DNA from: Pseudomonas frederiksbergensis
GTDB taxonomy: Bacteria > Pseudomonadota > Gammaproteobacteria > Pseudomonadales > Pseudomonadaceae
Assembly: GCF_900105495.1 (NCBI RefSeq)
Contig: NZ_FNTF01000002.1
Span: forward strand, 1,525,501-1,589,500
DNA length: 64,000 nt
Reading direction: 5' to 3'
Made by a program: the position numbers and the translations under genes. Numbering within the stretch: position 1 is the first letter of the stretch; each line of letters starts with the position of its first letter. Shown one piece after another: positions 1 through 9,059 of the stretch. The notes beneath the pieces were generated by a model. It was not told the origin of the DNA. It did not search any database and worked only from the letters and a program-made list of their open reading frames with translations.

Positions 1-24
1 TGCCGAGAGGTTGTTCCGGCGGCG

Positions 25-39
25 TGTAGTTTTACTACA
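25..39. promoter_or_regulatory. Palindromic operator candidate, left copy
   Basis: The sequence TGTAGTTTTACTACA has TGTAGT/ACTACA arms around a TTT centre. An inverted copy lies at 77-91, about 52 bp centre to centre. The region lies upstream of glnE and, by pseudomonad gene order, probably also upstream of a divergent aceE outside the window. The TTGT...ACAA-like ends recall HexR-type operators, but the regulator is not determined by this sequence. Confidence 0.5.
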
Positions 40-76
40 AATCATCGGGCATTTCAGCCTTTCGAATGTATATACG

Positions 77-91
77 AGTAGTAAAACTACA
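77..91. promoter_or_regulatory. Palindromic operator candidate, right copy
   Basis: AGTAGTAAAACTACA matches the reverse complement of the copy at 25-39 at 14 of 15 positions. Two such sites about five helical turns apart suggest cooperative or looping binding by one dimeric regulator; this is inference. Confidence 0.5.
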
Positions 92-238
92 GATGAGCGG
101 CTTGTGGCCTCCAGCTGCGTTGTGAGAATAATCGTTAAGGTTGGTCTTTTGCCAACCAGAAAAGGTGAAAGCTTGATGCTGTCTGCCAAAAATAAAGAAA
201 TTTCAGCTATTTCTAACCTTTGTTCGACAGTCGATCAG

Positions 239-263
239 GTAGTGCATTCTCGCGAATCACTAC
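239..263. promoter_or_regulatory. Hairpin in the glnE leader
   Basis: GTAGTG-C-ATTC and GAAT-CACTAC pair around a TCGC loop, about 35 bases before the glnE start. It could be an operator or a leader RNA hairpin. Apart from this and the two palindromes, 1-297 shows no supported gene; the reading frame there has no recognisable protein features. Confidence 0.35.
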
Positions 264-297
264 ATGCAGCCCTCTACACGCCGATCAAGGATAGACC

Positions 298-3236
298 ATG
301 AGCCTCCCTTCGCTTGCCGAACTGCCCGGCATCCTCCTGCCGTTTGTCACCCGTGCCGAACAGTCTTTCCGCACGGCCGTCGCCGGCCTCGACGACGACC
401 ATGGTCTGGCCGGCTGGACGCCTGAACGCTGGGCGCAATTCGCCCGCGTCACCGCTGCCAGCGACTTCGTGATTGAACAAAGTGTCCGCGACCCGTTGAT
501 GTTGCTGGAACTGGTGCAGTCCGGTGAGCTGGATCGAAGCTTTGCGCCCGGCGAGTTGTGCGCACAGATTGCGGCCGCGGTGAATGCAGCGGACACCGAC
601 GATGAGCTCGGTCGCGCCCTGCGCCGTCAGCGTAGCCGTCATCAGGTGCGGATCATCTGGCGCGACCTGACACGTCAGTGCGATCTGATCCAGACCTGCC
701 GCGATCTCTCGGACATGGCCGATGCCAGCATCGATCAGGCCTATCAGTGGTTGTACTCGCGGCACTGCCAGCAGTTCGGCGTGCCGACTGGCCGGCGTAG
801 CGGCGAGCCGCAACAAATGGTCATTCTCGGCATGGGCAAGCTCGGTGCGGTGGAGCTCAACCTGTCGTCGGACATCGACCTGATCTTCGCCTATCCCGAG
901 GGGGCGAAACCGTCGGCGTCAAACGCTCGCTGGATAACCAGGAATTCTTCATTCGTCTCGGCCAGCGCCTGATCAAGGCCCTGGACCCGATGACCGTCGA
1001 CGGTTTTGTCTTCCGCGTCGACATGCGCCTGCGGCCTTACGGTTCGGCCGGCGCATTGGTACTGAGCTTCAACGCGCTGGAGCAGTATTACCAGGATCAG
1101 GGCCGCGACTGGGAACGCTACGCGATGATCAAGTCGCGGGTGGTGGCTGGCGATCAAGTGGCCGGCGCGCAATTGCAAGAGATGCTGCGGCCGTTCGTTT
1201 ACCGGCGATACCTCGACTTCTCTGCGATCGAAGCGCTGCGCACCATGAAGCAGCTGATCCAGCAGGAAGTGCGGCGCAAGGGCATGGCCGACAACATCAA
1301 ACTCGGTTCCGGTGGTATTCGTGAAGTCGAATTTATCGCCCAGGCCTTCCAGCTGATCCACGGCGGCCGCGACCTGAGCTTGCAGCAGCGGCCTCTATTA
1401 AAAGTACTGAGCACGCTGGAAGGTCAGGGGTACCTGCCGCCGGCGGTGGTCAGTGAACTGCGCGAAGGCTACGAATTCCTGCGGTACACCGAGCATGCGA
1501 TCCAGGCGATTGCCGACCGCCAGACCCAAATGCTGCCGGACGGCGCGCAGGATCAGGCGCGCATCGCTTTTATGTTGGGCTTCGCCGATTGGGCCGCTTT
1601 CCACGAACAGCTTATGTATTGGCGTGGCCGCGTGGCCTGGCACTTTGGTCAGGTGATCGCCGATCCCGACGAAGAGGAAGGCACCGAAAGCGAAGTGGTG
1701 GTCGGCGGCGAATGGCTGCCGCTGTGGGAAGAGGCTCAGGATGAAGAGGCCGCTTGCCGTCAGTTGCAAGAGGGCGGTTTCGCTGATGCCACCAAAGCTT
1801 TGAAAGCGTTGGCCGGTTTGCGCGGCAGTCCGCAATTGCGCGCGATGCAGCGCTTGGGTCGCGAGCGCCTCGATGCCTTTATTCCGCGGTTGCTGGCGCA
1901 GGCCGTGGAGCACGCCAATCCGGATCTGGTGCTGGAAAGAGTCTTGCCGCTAGTGGAAGCTGTGGCCCGTCGTTCCGCGTACCTGGTGTTGCTGACCGAA
2001 AACCCCGGCGCGCTGCGACGTTTGTTGACCTTGTGCGCCGCGAGCCCGTGGATCGCTGAACAGATCACCCGCTTCCCGCTGCTGCTCGACGAATTGCTCA
2101 ACGAAGGCCGGCTGTTCAAGCCGCCGCTGGCACCGGAATTGGCCGCCGAGTTGCGCGAGCGTTTGACGCGGATTCCCGAAGACGACCTCGAACAGCAAAT
2201 GGAAGCCCTGCGACATTTCAAACTGGCGCACCGCTTGCGCGTCGCCGCTTCGGAAATCGCTGGCAGCCTACCGTTGATGAAAGTCAGCGATTACCTGACG
2301 TGGCTCGCCGAAGCGATCCTCGAGCAAGTGCTGGCCCTGGCCTGGCGCCAGACCGTGGCCAAGTACGGTACGCCGCTGCGTACCGACGGCACTTTGTGCG
2401 ATCCCGGCTTCATCATTGTCGGTTACGGGAAAGTCGGCGGCCTGGAATTGGGGCATGGTTCCGACCTGGACCTGGTGTTCATCCACGATGGCGATCCGCA
2501 GGCGGAAACCGACGGGCCGAAACCTATCGACGGCGCGCAATTTTTCACCCGGCTGGGGCAGCGGATCATTCACTTGCTCACGGCCCAGACCAACTCCGGT
2601 CAGCTGTATGAAGTGGACATGCGACTGCGGCCGTCCGGCGCGTCGGGGTTGCTGGTGAGTTCGCTCGGAGCGTTTGCCCGGTATCAGGAAAATGAAGCCT
2701 GGACCTGGGAACACCAGGCGTTGGTGCGGGCGCGGGTATTGGTGGGCAGCCCGGACGTCGGCCAGGCATTCGAGAAAGTCCGCGCGGCGGTATTGGGCAA
2801 GCCGCGTGACCTGGCGACGTTGCGCCAAGAGGTCAGCGAGATGCGCGCCAAAATGCGCGATAACCTTGGCAGCAAGAGTACTGCGGCGGGCACCGGGGCA
2901 AATGCCTTCGAGGCCACGGCGCCGTTCGATCTCAAGCAGGACGCCGGAGGTATCGTCGATATTGAATTTATGGTGCAATACGCGGCCCTGGCGTGGTCCG
3001 AATCGCACCCGCCATTGCTGCGCTGGACTGACAACATCCGCATTCTGGAAGGGCTGGAGGAGGAAGGGCTGATGCCCGCCGAAGACGCCAGCCTGTTGCG
3101 CGAGGCCTATAAAGCCTATCGTTCAGCCGCTCACCGGCAGGCCTTGCAGAAGGACGCCGGGGTGATACCGGGCGACCAGTTCGTGGACGAAAGGCGGCAG
3201 GTAGTGCGGATCTGGCGCGAGCTGGGGCTAAGCTGA
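298..3236 (+). pseudogene. glnE: glutamine synthetase adenylyltransferase/deadenylylase, frameshifted
   Basis: GlnE adds AMP to, and removes it from, glutamine synthetase in response to PII and glutamine, setting nitrogen assimilation. Two halves are visible: an N-terminal part ending in the wrong frame at 972 and a 748-residue part open from 990 to 3236. The nucleotidyltransferase signature (GxGKxGxxELxxxSDIDLIF) is seen near 826-890, and a second copy (GYGKVGGLELGHGSDLDLVF) near 2421-2482. Restoring one G in the run at 900-904 gives the expected YPEGGETVGVKRSLDNQ and a single 979-residue protein, the usual Pseudomonas length. An AAGGATAG ribosome site precedes the ATG at 298. The loss may be real inactivation or a homopolymer sequencing error; the rest of the frame looks undecayed, so an error or very recent mutation is likely. 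Confidence 0.9.
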
Positions 3237-3271
3237 GCAGGCGACGAGATTCAAATGTGGGAGCGGGTTTT

Positions 3272-3402
3272 TGTGGCGAGGGAGCTTGCTCCCGCTGGAG
3301 TGCGAAGCGCTCCCAAATCAGCTTGTGCAGTCTGTCATGAGAATGCAGTGGCAAATTTTGGGGCTGCTGCGCAGCCCAGCGGGAGCAAGCTCCCTCGCCA
3401 CA
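3272..3402. repeat. REP pair (GTGGCGAGGG class)
   Basis: A perfect 27-base inverted repeat: arms at 3272-3298 and 3376-3402, each carrying TGTGGCGAGGGAGC or its complement. Smaller hairpins lie between the arms (about 3298-3312 and 3360-3376). It fills most of the 315-base gap between glnE and waaF, where no gene is seen; ilvE, which follows glnE in P. aeruginosa, is absent here. Confidence 0.9.
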
Positions 3403-3551
3403 GAGGTTTATGCTGACTGACATGAATGTGTATTAAATTGATCCGACGAGCCCCAATCAGCTCGTCCAAATGACCTGACGGTTCACCCCGCAGGTGCTGG
3501 ATTATCGAGGCGGGGAGGCGTATGCCTCCCCGGTTCGTTTATGGAAACCAC

Positions 3552-4586
3552 ATGAAAATTCTGATCGTTGGGCCCAGTTGGGTCGGTGACATGGTGATGG
3601 CGCAGACACTGTTTCAGTGCCTCAAGCAGCGCCACCCGCAATGCGAAATCGACGTGCTGGCCCCCGAGTGGAGCCGGCCGATTCTTGAGCGCATGCCCGA
3701 AGTACGCCAGGCCTTGAGCTTTCCGCTCGGTCACGGTGCTTTGGAGTTGGCGACGCGTCGGCGCATCGGCAAATCCCTGGCCGGCCAGTACGACCAGGCG
3801 ATCCTGCTGCCCAATTCCCTGAAGTCGGCATTGGTGCCGTTCTTCGCCGGCATCCCGAAACGCACCGGCTGGCGTGGCGAATTCCGCTACGGCCTGCTCA
3901 ATGACGTGCGCACGCTGGACAAAGAACGTTACCCGCTGATGATCGAACGCTTCATGGCCCTGGCTTACGAGCCGGGTTCCGAACTGCCGACCCCGTATCC
4001 ACGGCCGAGCCTGCAGATTGACCCGGTCACTCGCGAAGCGGCATTGGCCAAGTTCGGCCTGGCTCTCGACCGTCCGGTGTTGGTGCTGTGCCCCGGCGCC
4101 GAGTTTGGCGAGGCCAAGCGCTGGCCGTCCGAGCACTATGCCAAGGTTGCCGAAGCGAAAATCCGCGAAGGCTGGCAAGTCTGGCTGTTCGGTTCGAAAA
4201 ACGATCACGCTGTCGGCGAAGACATCCGCTCGCGGCTGATTCCCGGTCTGCGTGAAGAGTCGGTGAACCTCAGCGGCGGCACTTCCCTGGCCGAAGCCAT
4301 CGACCTGATGTCCTGCGCCGACGCGGTGGTGTCCAACGACTCCGGCCTGATGCACGTCGCCGCTGCGTTGAATCGCCCGTTGGTGGCGATTTACGGCTCG
4401 ACATCGCCGGGTTTCACGCCGCCATTGGCCGAGCACGTCGAGATCGTGCGCCTGGGCATCGAATGCAGCCCCTGCTTCGATCGCACGTGTCGTTTCGGTC
4501 ATTACAACTGCCTGCGCCAACTCATGCCGCAAGCGGTGAACGAAGCCTTGCAGCGTTTGCAGGGCACTGTGGTCGAGGTCAAATAG
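3552..4586 (+). CDS. waaF: ADP-heptose:LPS heptosyltransferase II
   Basis: Transfers the second heptose to the LPS inner core at the cytoplasmic face of the inner membrane. The 344-residue protein is a GT9 family member: it opens with MKILIVGPSWVGDMVMAQTL, has the donor-site block LCPGAEFGEAKRWP near 180-195, and the late SNDSGLMHVAAAL block near 260-272. An upstream in-frame ATG at 3522 would add ten residues, but the family starts at MKILI, so 3552 was chosen. It is followed one base later by waaC, beginning the LPS core operon. Family known; start choice inferred. Confidence 0.95.
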   Translation: MKILIVGPSWVGDMVMAQTLFQCLKQRHPQCEIDVLAPEWSRPILERMPEVRQALSFPLGHGALELATRRRIGKSLAGQYDQAILLPNSLKSALVPFFAGIPKRTGWRGEFRYGLLNDVRTLDKERYPLMIERFMALAYEPGSELPTPYPRPSLQIDPVTREAALAKFGLALDRPVLVLCPGAEFGEAKRWPSEHYAKVAEAKIREGWQVWLFGSKNDHAVGEDIRSRLIPGLREESVNLSGGTSLAEAIDLMSCADAVVSNDSGLMHVAAALNRPLVAIYGSTSPGFTPPLAEHVEIVRLGIECSPCFDRTCRFGHYNCLRQLMPQAVNEALQRLQGTVVEVK

Positions 4587-4587
4587 T

Positions 4588-5649
4588 TTGCGGGTACTGC
4601 TGATCAAGACTTCTTCGCTGGGCGACGTGATTCACGCGTTGCCGGCGCTGACCGACGCGGCACGGGCGATCCCCGGCATCCAGTTCGACTGGGTGGTGGA
4701 AGAGGGCTTCGCCGAAATCCCGACCTGGCACCCGGCCGTGGGCAAGGTGATTCCGGTGGCGATCCGTCGCTGGCGCAAAAACATCTGGCAGACCATCAAG
4801 AGTGGCGAATGGAAACGCTTCAAGCAAAGCGTTCGCGCCAACAAATATGATTTGGTGATCGATGCCCAGGGCCTGCTCAAAAGCGCCTTGCTGACCCGAT
4901 ACGCCAAAGCCCCGGTGGCCGGGCTGGATAAAAACTCGGCCCGCGAGCCGATTGCCGCCCGCTTCTATTCCCGGCGTCTGGCCGTGGCCCGTGGGCAACA
5001 CGCGGTAGAGCGAGTGCGTCAGCTGTTCGCCGTGGCCCTGGGTTACGACCTGCCCAAAGGCCTGGGCGATTACGGCCTGAACATCGAGCGACTGGTGGAG
5101 CTGCCGCGCAAGAATCCTTATGTGGTGTTCCTGCACGGCACCACGTGGGACACCAAACACTGGCCTGAAGCCTATTGGCGCGAGTTGGCCGAGCGCGTCG
5201 GCTATCTTGGTGTCGCGGTGAAGCTACCGTGGGGTAATCCGATCGAGAAAGCCCGGGCCGAGCGCATCGCCAAAGACATGCGGCACGTCGAAGTGCTGCC
5301 CAAGCTGAACCTGGCGGGTGTCGGCAAAGTGCTGGCCGGCGCGCAAGCCTGCGTGGCGGTGGACACCGGTCTCGGTCACCTCGCCGCGGCGCTGGACGTA
5401 CCGACGTTGTCGCTGTTCGGCCCGACCAACCCGGGCCTGACCGGCGCCTACGGTAAAGCGCAGATCCACATGGCCAGCGATTTCCCCTGTGCGCCGTGTA
5501 TGCAAAAGAAATGTACGTATCAACCGACGGCCGAAGATGCCCGTCAGTTTGACCTTAAGCGCGAGTGGCCCCTGTGCTTCACGCGTCTGAATCCCGAGCG
5601 TGTCGCGACCCGACTGAGCACGTTGTTACTGGCTGAGGAGCTGCGCTGA
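4588..5649 (+). CDS. waaC: ADP-heptose:LPS heptosyltransferase I
   Basis: Adds the first heptose to Kdo2-lipid A. The 353-residue GT9 protein begins with a TTG codon one base after the waaF stop, giving MRVLLIKTSSLGDVIHALPA, the typical WaaC N-terminus with the SLGD motif. The sugar-nucleotide site VVFLHGTTWDTKHWP is near 172-186 and the AVDTGLGHLAAALDVPT block near 257-273. A cysteine-rich stretch CAPCMQKKC follows. The stop overlaps the waaG start (position 5649), so translation is probably coupled from waaF through waaG and onward. Confidence 0.95.
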   Translation: MRVLLIKTSSLGDVIHALPALTDAARAIPGIQFDWVVEEGFAEIPTWHPAVGKVIPVAIRRWRKNIWQTIKSGEWKRFKQSVRANKYDLVIDAQGLLKSALLTRYAKAPVAGLDKNSAREPIAARFYSRRLAVARGQHAVERVRQLFAVALGYDLPKGLGDYGLNIERLVELPRKNPYVVFLHGTTWDTKHWPEAYWRELAERVGYLGVAVKLPWGNPIEKARAERIAKDMRHVEVLPKLNLAGVGKVLAGAQACVAVDTGLGHLAAALDVPTLSLFGPTNPGLTGAYGKAQIHMASDFPCAPCMQKKCTYQPTAEDARQFDLKREWPLCFTRLNPERVATRLSTLLLAEELR

Positions 5650-6770
5650 TGCAATTGGCATTCGTCTTGTACAAGTACTTTCCATTCGGGGGCTTGCAGC
5701 GCGATTTCATGCGCATCGCCCTGGAATGTCAGCAGCGCGGCCATCAGATTCGGGTCTACACGCTGATCTGGGAAGGCGACATTCCACCGGGCTTCGAGGT
5801 GTTGGTTGCGCCGGTCAAGGCGTTCTTCAATCATCGTCGCAACGAGAAACTCAGCGAATGGATGGAGGCGGATCTGGCCAAGCGTCCGGTGGACCGTTTG
5901 ATCGGTTTCAACAAGATGCCCGGCCTGGACGTCTACTATGCCGCCGACGGCTGCTTCGAAGACAAGGCGCAGAACCTGCGCAACTCGCTGTACCGCCGTT
6001 GGGGCCGCTACCGGCACTTCGCCGAGTACGAGCGCGCGGTGTTCGCCAAGGACGCCAAGACCGAAGTGCTGATGATTTCCGAAGTCCAGCAGCCGCTGTT
6101 CATCAAGCATTACGACACGCCGCTTGAGCGCTTCCATTTGCTGCCGCCGGGTATCTCTCAGGACCGTCGTGCACCGGCCAATGCCGCCGAGATCCGTGCC
6201 GAATTCCGTCGCGAATTCAACCTGAAAGAGGACGATCTGCTGCTGGTGCAAATCGGCTCCGGGTTCAAGACCAAAGGCGTGGATCGCAGCCTCAAGGCGC
6301 TGGCCGCATTGCCCGCCGATCTGAAGAAACGCACCCGGCTGTTTGTAATTGGCCAGGACGACCCCAAATTGTTCCAGATGCAGAGCGCCACACTGGGGCT
6401 CGGCGATAACGTGACGTTCCTCAAGGGCCGCAGCGACATCCCGCGTTTTCTGCTCGGCGCCGATCTGTTGATTCACCCGGCGTACAACGAAAACACCGGG
6501 ACTGTGTTGCTCGAAGCCCTGGTGGCCGGGTTGCCGGTGCTGGTGAGCGCGGTGTGTGGTTACGCCCATTACATCGCCGAGGCCGACGCCGGTCTGGTGC
6601 TGGACGAGCCTTTCGATCAGGCGCAGCTGACGCAATACCTGACCGGCATGTTGAATGACGAAAATGCACGGGCGGCCTGGAGCCGCAACGGTCTGGCCTT
6701 CGCCGCGACGGCCGACCTCTACAGCATGCCGCAGCACGCGGCCGATGTGATTCTGGCGGAGCACGCTTAA
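5649..6770 (+). CDS. waaG: LPS core glucosyltransferase I
   Basis: GT4 glycosyltransferase that adds the first hexose to heptose II of the LPS core (galactosamine in P. aeruginosa, glucose in enterics; the sugar here cannot be read from sequence). The 373-residue protein opens MQLAFVLYKYFPFGGLQRDF, typical of WaaG, and has the C-terminal donor-binding motif NENTGTVLLEALVAGLPVL near 279-297 with the EX7E pattern. It overlaps waaC by one base and waaP by one base, so it belongs to a tightly coupled operon. Confidence 0.95.
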   Translation: MQLAFVLYKYFPFGGLQRDFMRIALECQQRGHQIRVYTLIWEGDIPPGFEVLVAPVKAFFNHRRNEKLSEWMEADLAKRPVDRLIGFNKMPGLDVYYAADGCFEDKAQNLRNSLYRRWGRYRHFAEYERAVFAKDAKTEVLMISEVQQPLFIKHYDTPLERFHLLPPGISQDRRAPANAAEIRAEFRREFNLKEDDLLLVQIGSGFKTKGVDRSLKALAALPADLKKRTRLFVIGQDDPKLFQMQSATLGLGDNVTFLKGRSDIPRFLLGADLLIHPAYNENTGTVLLEALVAGLPVLVSAVCGYAHYIAEADAGLVLDEPFDQAQLTQYLTGMLNDENARAAWSRNGLAFAATADLYSMPQHAADVILAEHA

Positions 6771-7576
6771 TGAAGTTGATGCTGGCTGAACCGTTCAAGA
6801 GCCTCTGGGCCGGACGCGACCCGTTCGCCGAAGTCGAAGGTCTCCAGGGCGAGGTATACCGCGAACTTGAAGCGCGCCGGACCCTGCGTACCGAAGTCAA
6901 CGGCAGTGGTTTTTTCGTGAAGATCCACCGTGGCATTGGCTGGGGCGAAATCTTCAAGAACCTGCTCACCGCCAAGTTGCCGGTGCTCGGTGCCGGCCAG
7001 GAATGGAAGGCCATCCAGCGCCTGCAAGAAGTCGGTGTGCCGACCATGACCGCCGTGGCTTACGGCGAGAAGGGCAGCAACCCGGCGGACCAGCATTCGT
7101 TCATCATCACCGAAGAGCTGGCGCCCACTGTCAGCCTCGAAGACTTCAGCATTGACTGGGCCAAGCACTCGCCCGAGCCAAGACTCAAGCGAGCGCTGAT
7201 CGCCGAAGTCGCGCGCATGACCGGGATGATGCACCGCGCCGGGGTCAACCATCGCGACTGCTACATCTGCCACTTTTTGCTGCACACCGACAAACCGGTG
7301 ACAGCCGATGATTTCAAGCTCTCGGTGATCGACTTGCACCGTGCCCAGACCCGGCCGACGATTACCCAACGCTGGCGCAACAAGGACCTGGCGGCGCTGT
7401 ATTTTTCAGCGCTGGACATTGGCCTGACCCGCCGCGACAAACTGCGTTTCCTCAAGGGCTATTTCCAGCGGCCCCTGCGCCAGATCCTGGGCGAGGAAGC
7501 CGGGTTGCTCGCCTGGCTCGAAGGCAAGGCCAACAAACTCTACGACCGTAAACAGCGATACGGGGATGCGCTCTGA
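6770..7576 (+). CDS. waaP: LPS core heptose (I) kinase
   Basis: Phosphorylates heptose I of the LPS inner core, a step essential for outer membrane integrity in P. aeruginosa. The 268-residue protein has a kinase fold: nucleotide-binding start (GSGFFVKIHRG near 46-55), catalytic loop GVNHRDCYICHFLL with Asp163, and the metal-binding VIDLHRAQ with Asp188. The Asp163 position agrees with the catalytic residue known for P. aeruginosa WaaP. It overlaps waaG and the next kinase gene by one base each. It is the first of a series of kinase-fold genes in this locus and the one whose function is surest. Confidence 0.95.
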   Translation: MKLMLAEPFKSLWAGRDPFAEVEGLQGEVYRELEARRTLRTEVNGSGFFVKIHRGIGWGEIFKNLLTAKLPVLGAGQEWKAIQRLQEVGVPTMTAVAYGEKGSNPADQHSFIITEELAPTVSLEDFSIDWAKHSPEPRLKRALIAEVARMTGMMHRAGVNHRDCYICHFLLHTDKPVTADDFKLSVIDLHRAQTRPTITQRWRNKDLAALYFSALDIGLTRRDKLRFLKGYFQRPLRQILGEEAGLLAWLEGKANKLYDRKQRYGDAL

Positions 7577-8310
7577 TGGCGGGTTGGACACTGGAGCCTG
7601 AGTACAGCGATCTGGCAGAAGATTTCGGCAGCCTTGAGGCCGTGTTTTCGCTTCAGGGCGAGCGCTTGACCCGCGACCCGTTGTCCGAGGTCATTCGCGT
7701 CCAGCGCAATGGCGTCAACTATTACGTCAAACGCTACGTGGGTGCGGGCAAAGGCCTGCGCCGTTACCTGGGCAAGCCTCGGGTGAAGGCCGAGTGGCAG
7801 AACCTCAAGCGCTTCGCCAAGTGGGGCATTCCTACCGCTGAAGTGGTGGCCTGGGGCCTGGAGCGTCGCGGTGCGGCGTACGATCGCGGGGCGATGATCA
7901 CCCGTGAACTGCCCAATACCGAAGACTTGTCGGCGCTGGCCGAGCGGCGTGATCCGAAACTGGCGGACCGCGCCTGGGTCGACAATGTCAGCCGGCAGCT
8001 GGCGGTTTATACCCGGACCATGCACGACCACCGCTTCACCCATAACGATTTGAAGTGGCGCAACCTGCTGATCGACGATGAGCCCCGGCTGTTTTTGATC
8101 GACTGCCCCAACGGCGATTTCTGGCGCGGCTTCTGGCTCAAATACCGGATCACCAAGGACCTGGCCTGTCTGGACAAAGTCGCCAAGTATCAGTTGTCGG
8201 CTACCCAGCGCCTGCGCTTTTATCTGCAATACCGCCAGTGTGATCGGCTAAATGCCGCCGACAAAAAACGGATTCGGCACGTGGTGAGATTTTTCGAGGG
8301 ACGCGAATGA
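7576..8310 (+). CDS. LPS core sugar kinase, WapP-like (InaA/Kdo-kinase family)
   Basis: A second kinase-fold protein of 244 residues, in the place of P. aeruginosa PA5008 (wapP). The ATP-side block VNYYVKRYVG is near 47-56, the catalytic loop THNDLKWRNLL has Asp158 and Asn163, and the metal site LFLIDCPNG has Asp176, so all key residues of an active kinase are present. It probably phosphorylates a core heptose; which position is inferred from gene order only. Overlaps the next gene by four bases (start 8307). Confidence 0.85.
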   Translation: MAGWTLEPEYSDLAEDFGSLEAVFSLQGERLTRDPLSEVIRVQRNGVNYYVKRYVGAGKGLRRYLGKPRVKAEWQNLKRFAKWGIPTAEVVAWGLERRGAAYDRGAMITRELPNTEDLSALAERRDPKLADRAWVDNVSRQLAVYTRTMHDHRFTHNDLKWRNLLIDDEPRLFLIDCPNGDFWRGFWLKYRITKDLACLDKVAKYQLSATQRLRFYLQYRQCDRLNAADKKRIRHVVRFFEGRE

Positions 8311-9059
8311 CTGATTTTCTGGCCGCTGAAGACCGTGCGCTGCTTGAGCGTCACGGCCTCGGCACCTTCGATGCACTCTGGGCCAAGCAGCTCGACGCTG
8401 TGGACGAGCCCAACACCGCTCGCGGCGGCTGGAGCAGCGTGTTTCGGCTGAATCTGGAAGGTCACGGCTACTACCTCAAGCGCCAGAGCAACTACCAGAT
8501 GCGCACCTTGCATGCGCCCTTTGGCGAGCCGAGCTTTGCTCGTGAATTTCGCAATATCAGTCGCTATGAAAAGCTCGGAATTCCAGCATTGAAAGCGGCG
8601 TTTTTCGGTGAGCGTAAAGTCGACGGCGAAGTTCGGGCGATTCTGCTAACCCGTGCCCTGGACGGTTGGGATGACCTGGATTCGCTGTTGCAGCGCTGGT
8701 CGGACCTGAGTTCGGCGCAGCATTCGGCCATTCTTCAGGCCTGTGGCCTATTGGCCCGGCGCCTGCACGGCGCGCGTCAGGTTCACGGTTGCTTCTACCC
8801 CAAGCACATTTTTCTCCAGGCCACTGGCGATGGTTACCTGGCCCAACTGATCGACCTGGAAAAGACCCGGCCGTTGCTGTTTGGCCTGCGTGATCGGGCC
8901 AAAGACCTGGAGCCGTTGCTGCGTCGGGCGCCTGAGTGGAGCGAAGCGCAGTTGCGTGAGCTGCTGGCCGCCTATCTGGATCAATCGCAAGACAGTTCGT
9001 TGATCGACGCCTGGCTTGCGCGCCTGATCGCGCGGCGCACTCATAAGGAGACGCGCTGA
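8307..9059 (+). CDS. LPS kinase-fold protein, WapQ-like, catalytic Asp replaced
   Basis: A 250-residue kinase-fold protein in the place of PA5007 (wapQ). It has the nucleotide-loop region GWSSVFRLNLEGHGYYLKRQ near 41-60 and a metal-site LIDLEKTRPLL with Asp183. The catalytic loop reads QVHGCFYPKHIFL: the position of the usual catalytic Asp is Cys162. It may be a pseudokinase, use a different residue, or phosphorylate with an altered mechanism. It overlaps both neighbours (8307 start inside the previous gene, stop sharing position 9059 with the next start). Confidence 0.8.
   Translation: MTDFLAAEDRALLERHGLGTFDALWAKQLDAVDEPNTARGGWSSVFRLNLEGHGYYLKRQSNYQMRTLHAPFGEPSFAREFRNISRYEKLGIPALKAAFFGERKVDGEVRAILLTRALDGWDDLDSLLQRWSDLSSAQHSAILQACGLLARRLHGARQVHGCFYPKHIFLQATGDGYLAQLIDLEKTRPLLFGLRDRAKDLEPLLRRAPEWSEAQLRELLAAYLDQSQDSSLIDAWLARLIARRTHKETR

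Noticed and set aside
11..301. Open frame of 96 codons upstream of glnE
   Set aside because: No recognisable domain, it overlaps the operator palindromes and the glnE ribosome site.
3237..3551. ilvE, expected after glnE by P. aeruginosa order
   Set aside because: Only a REP pair is found; ilvE is elsewhere in many Pseudomonas, so this is not a deletion unique to the strain.
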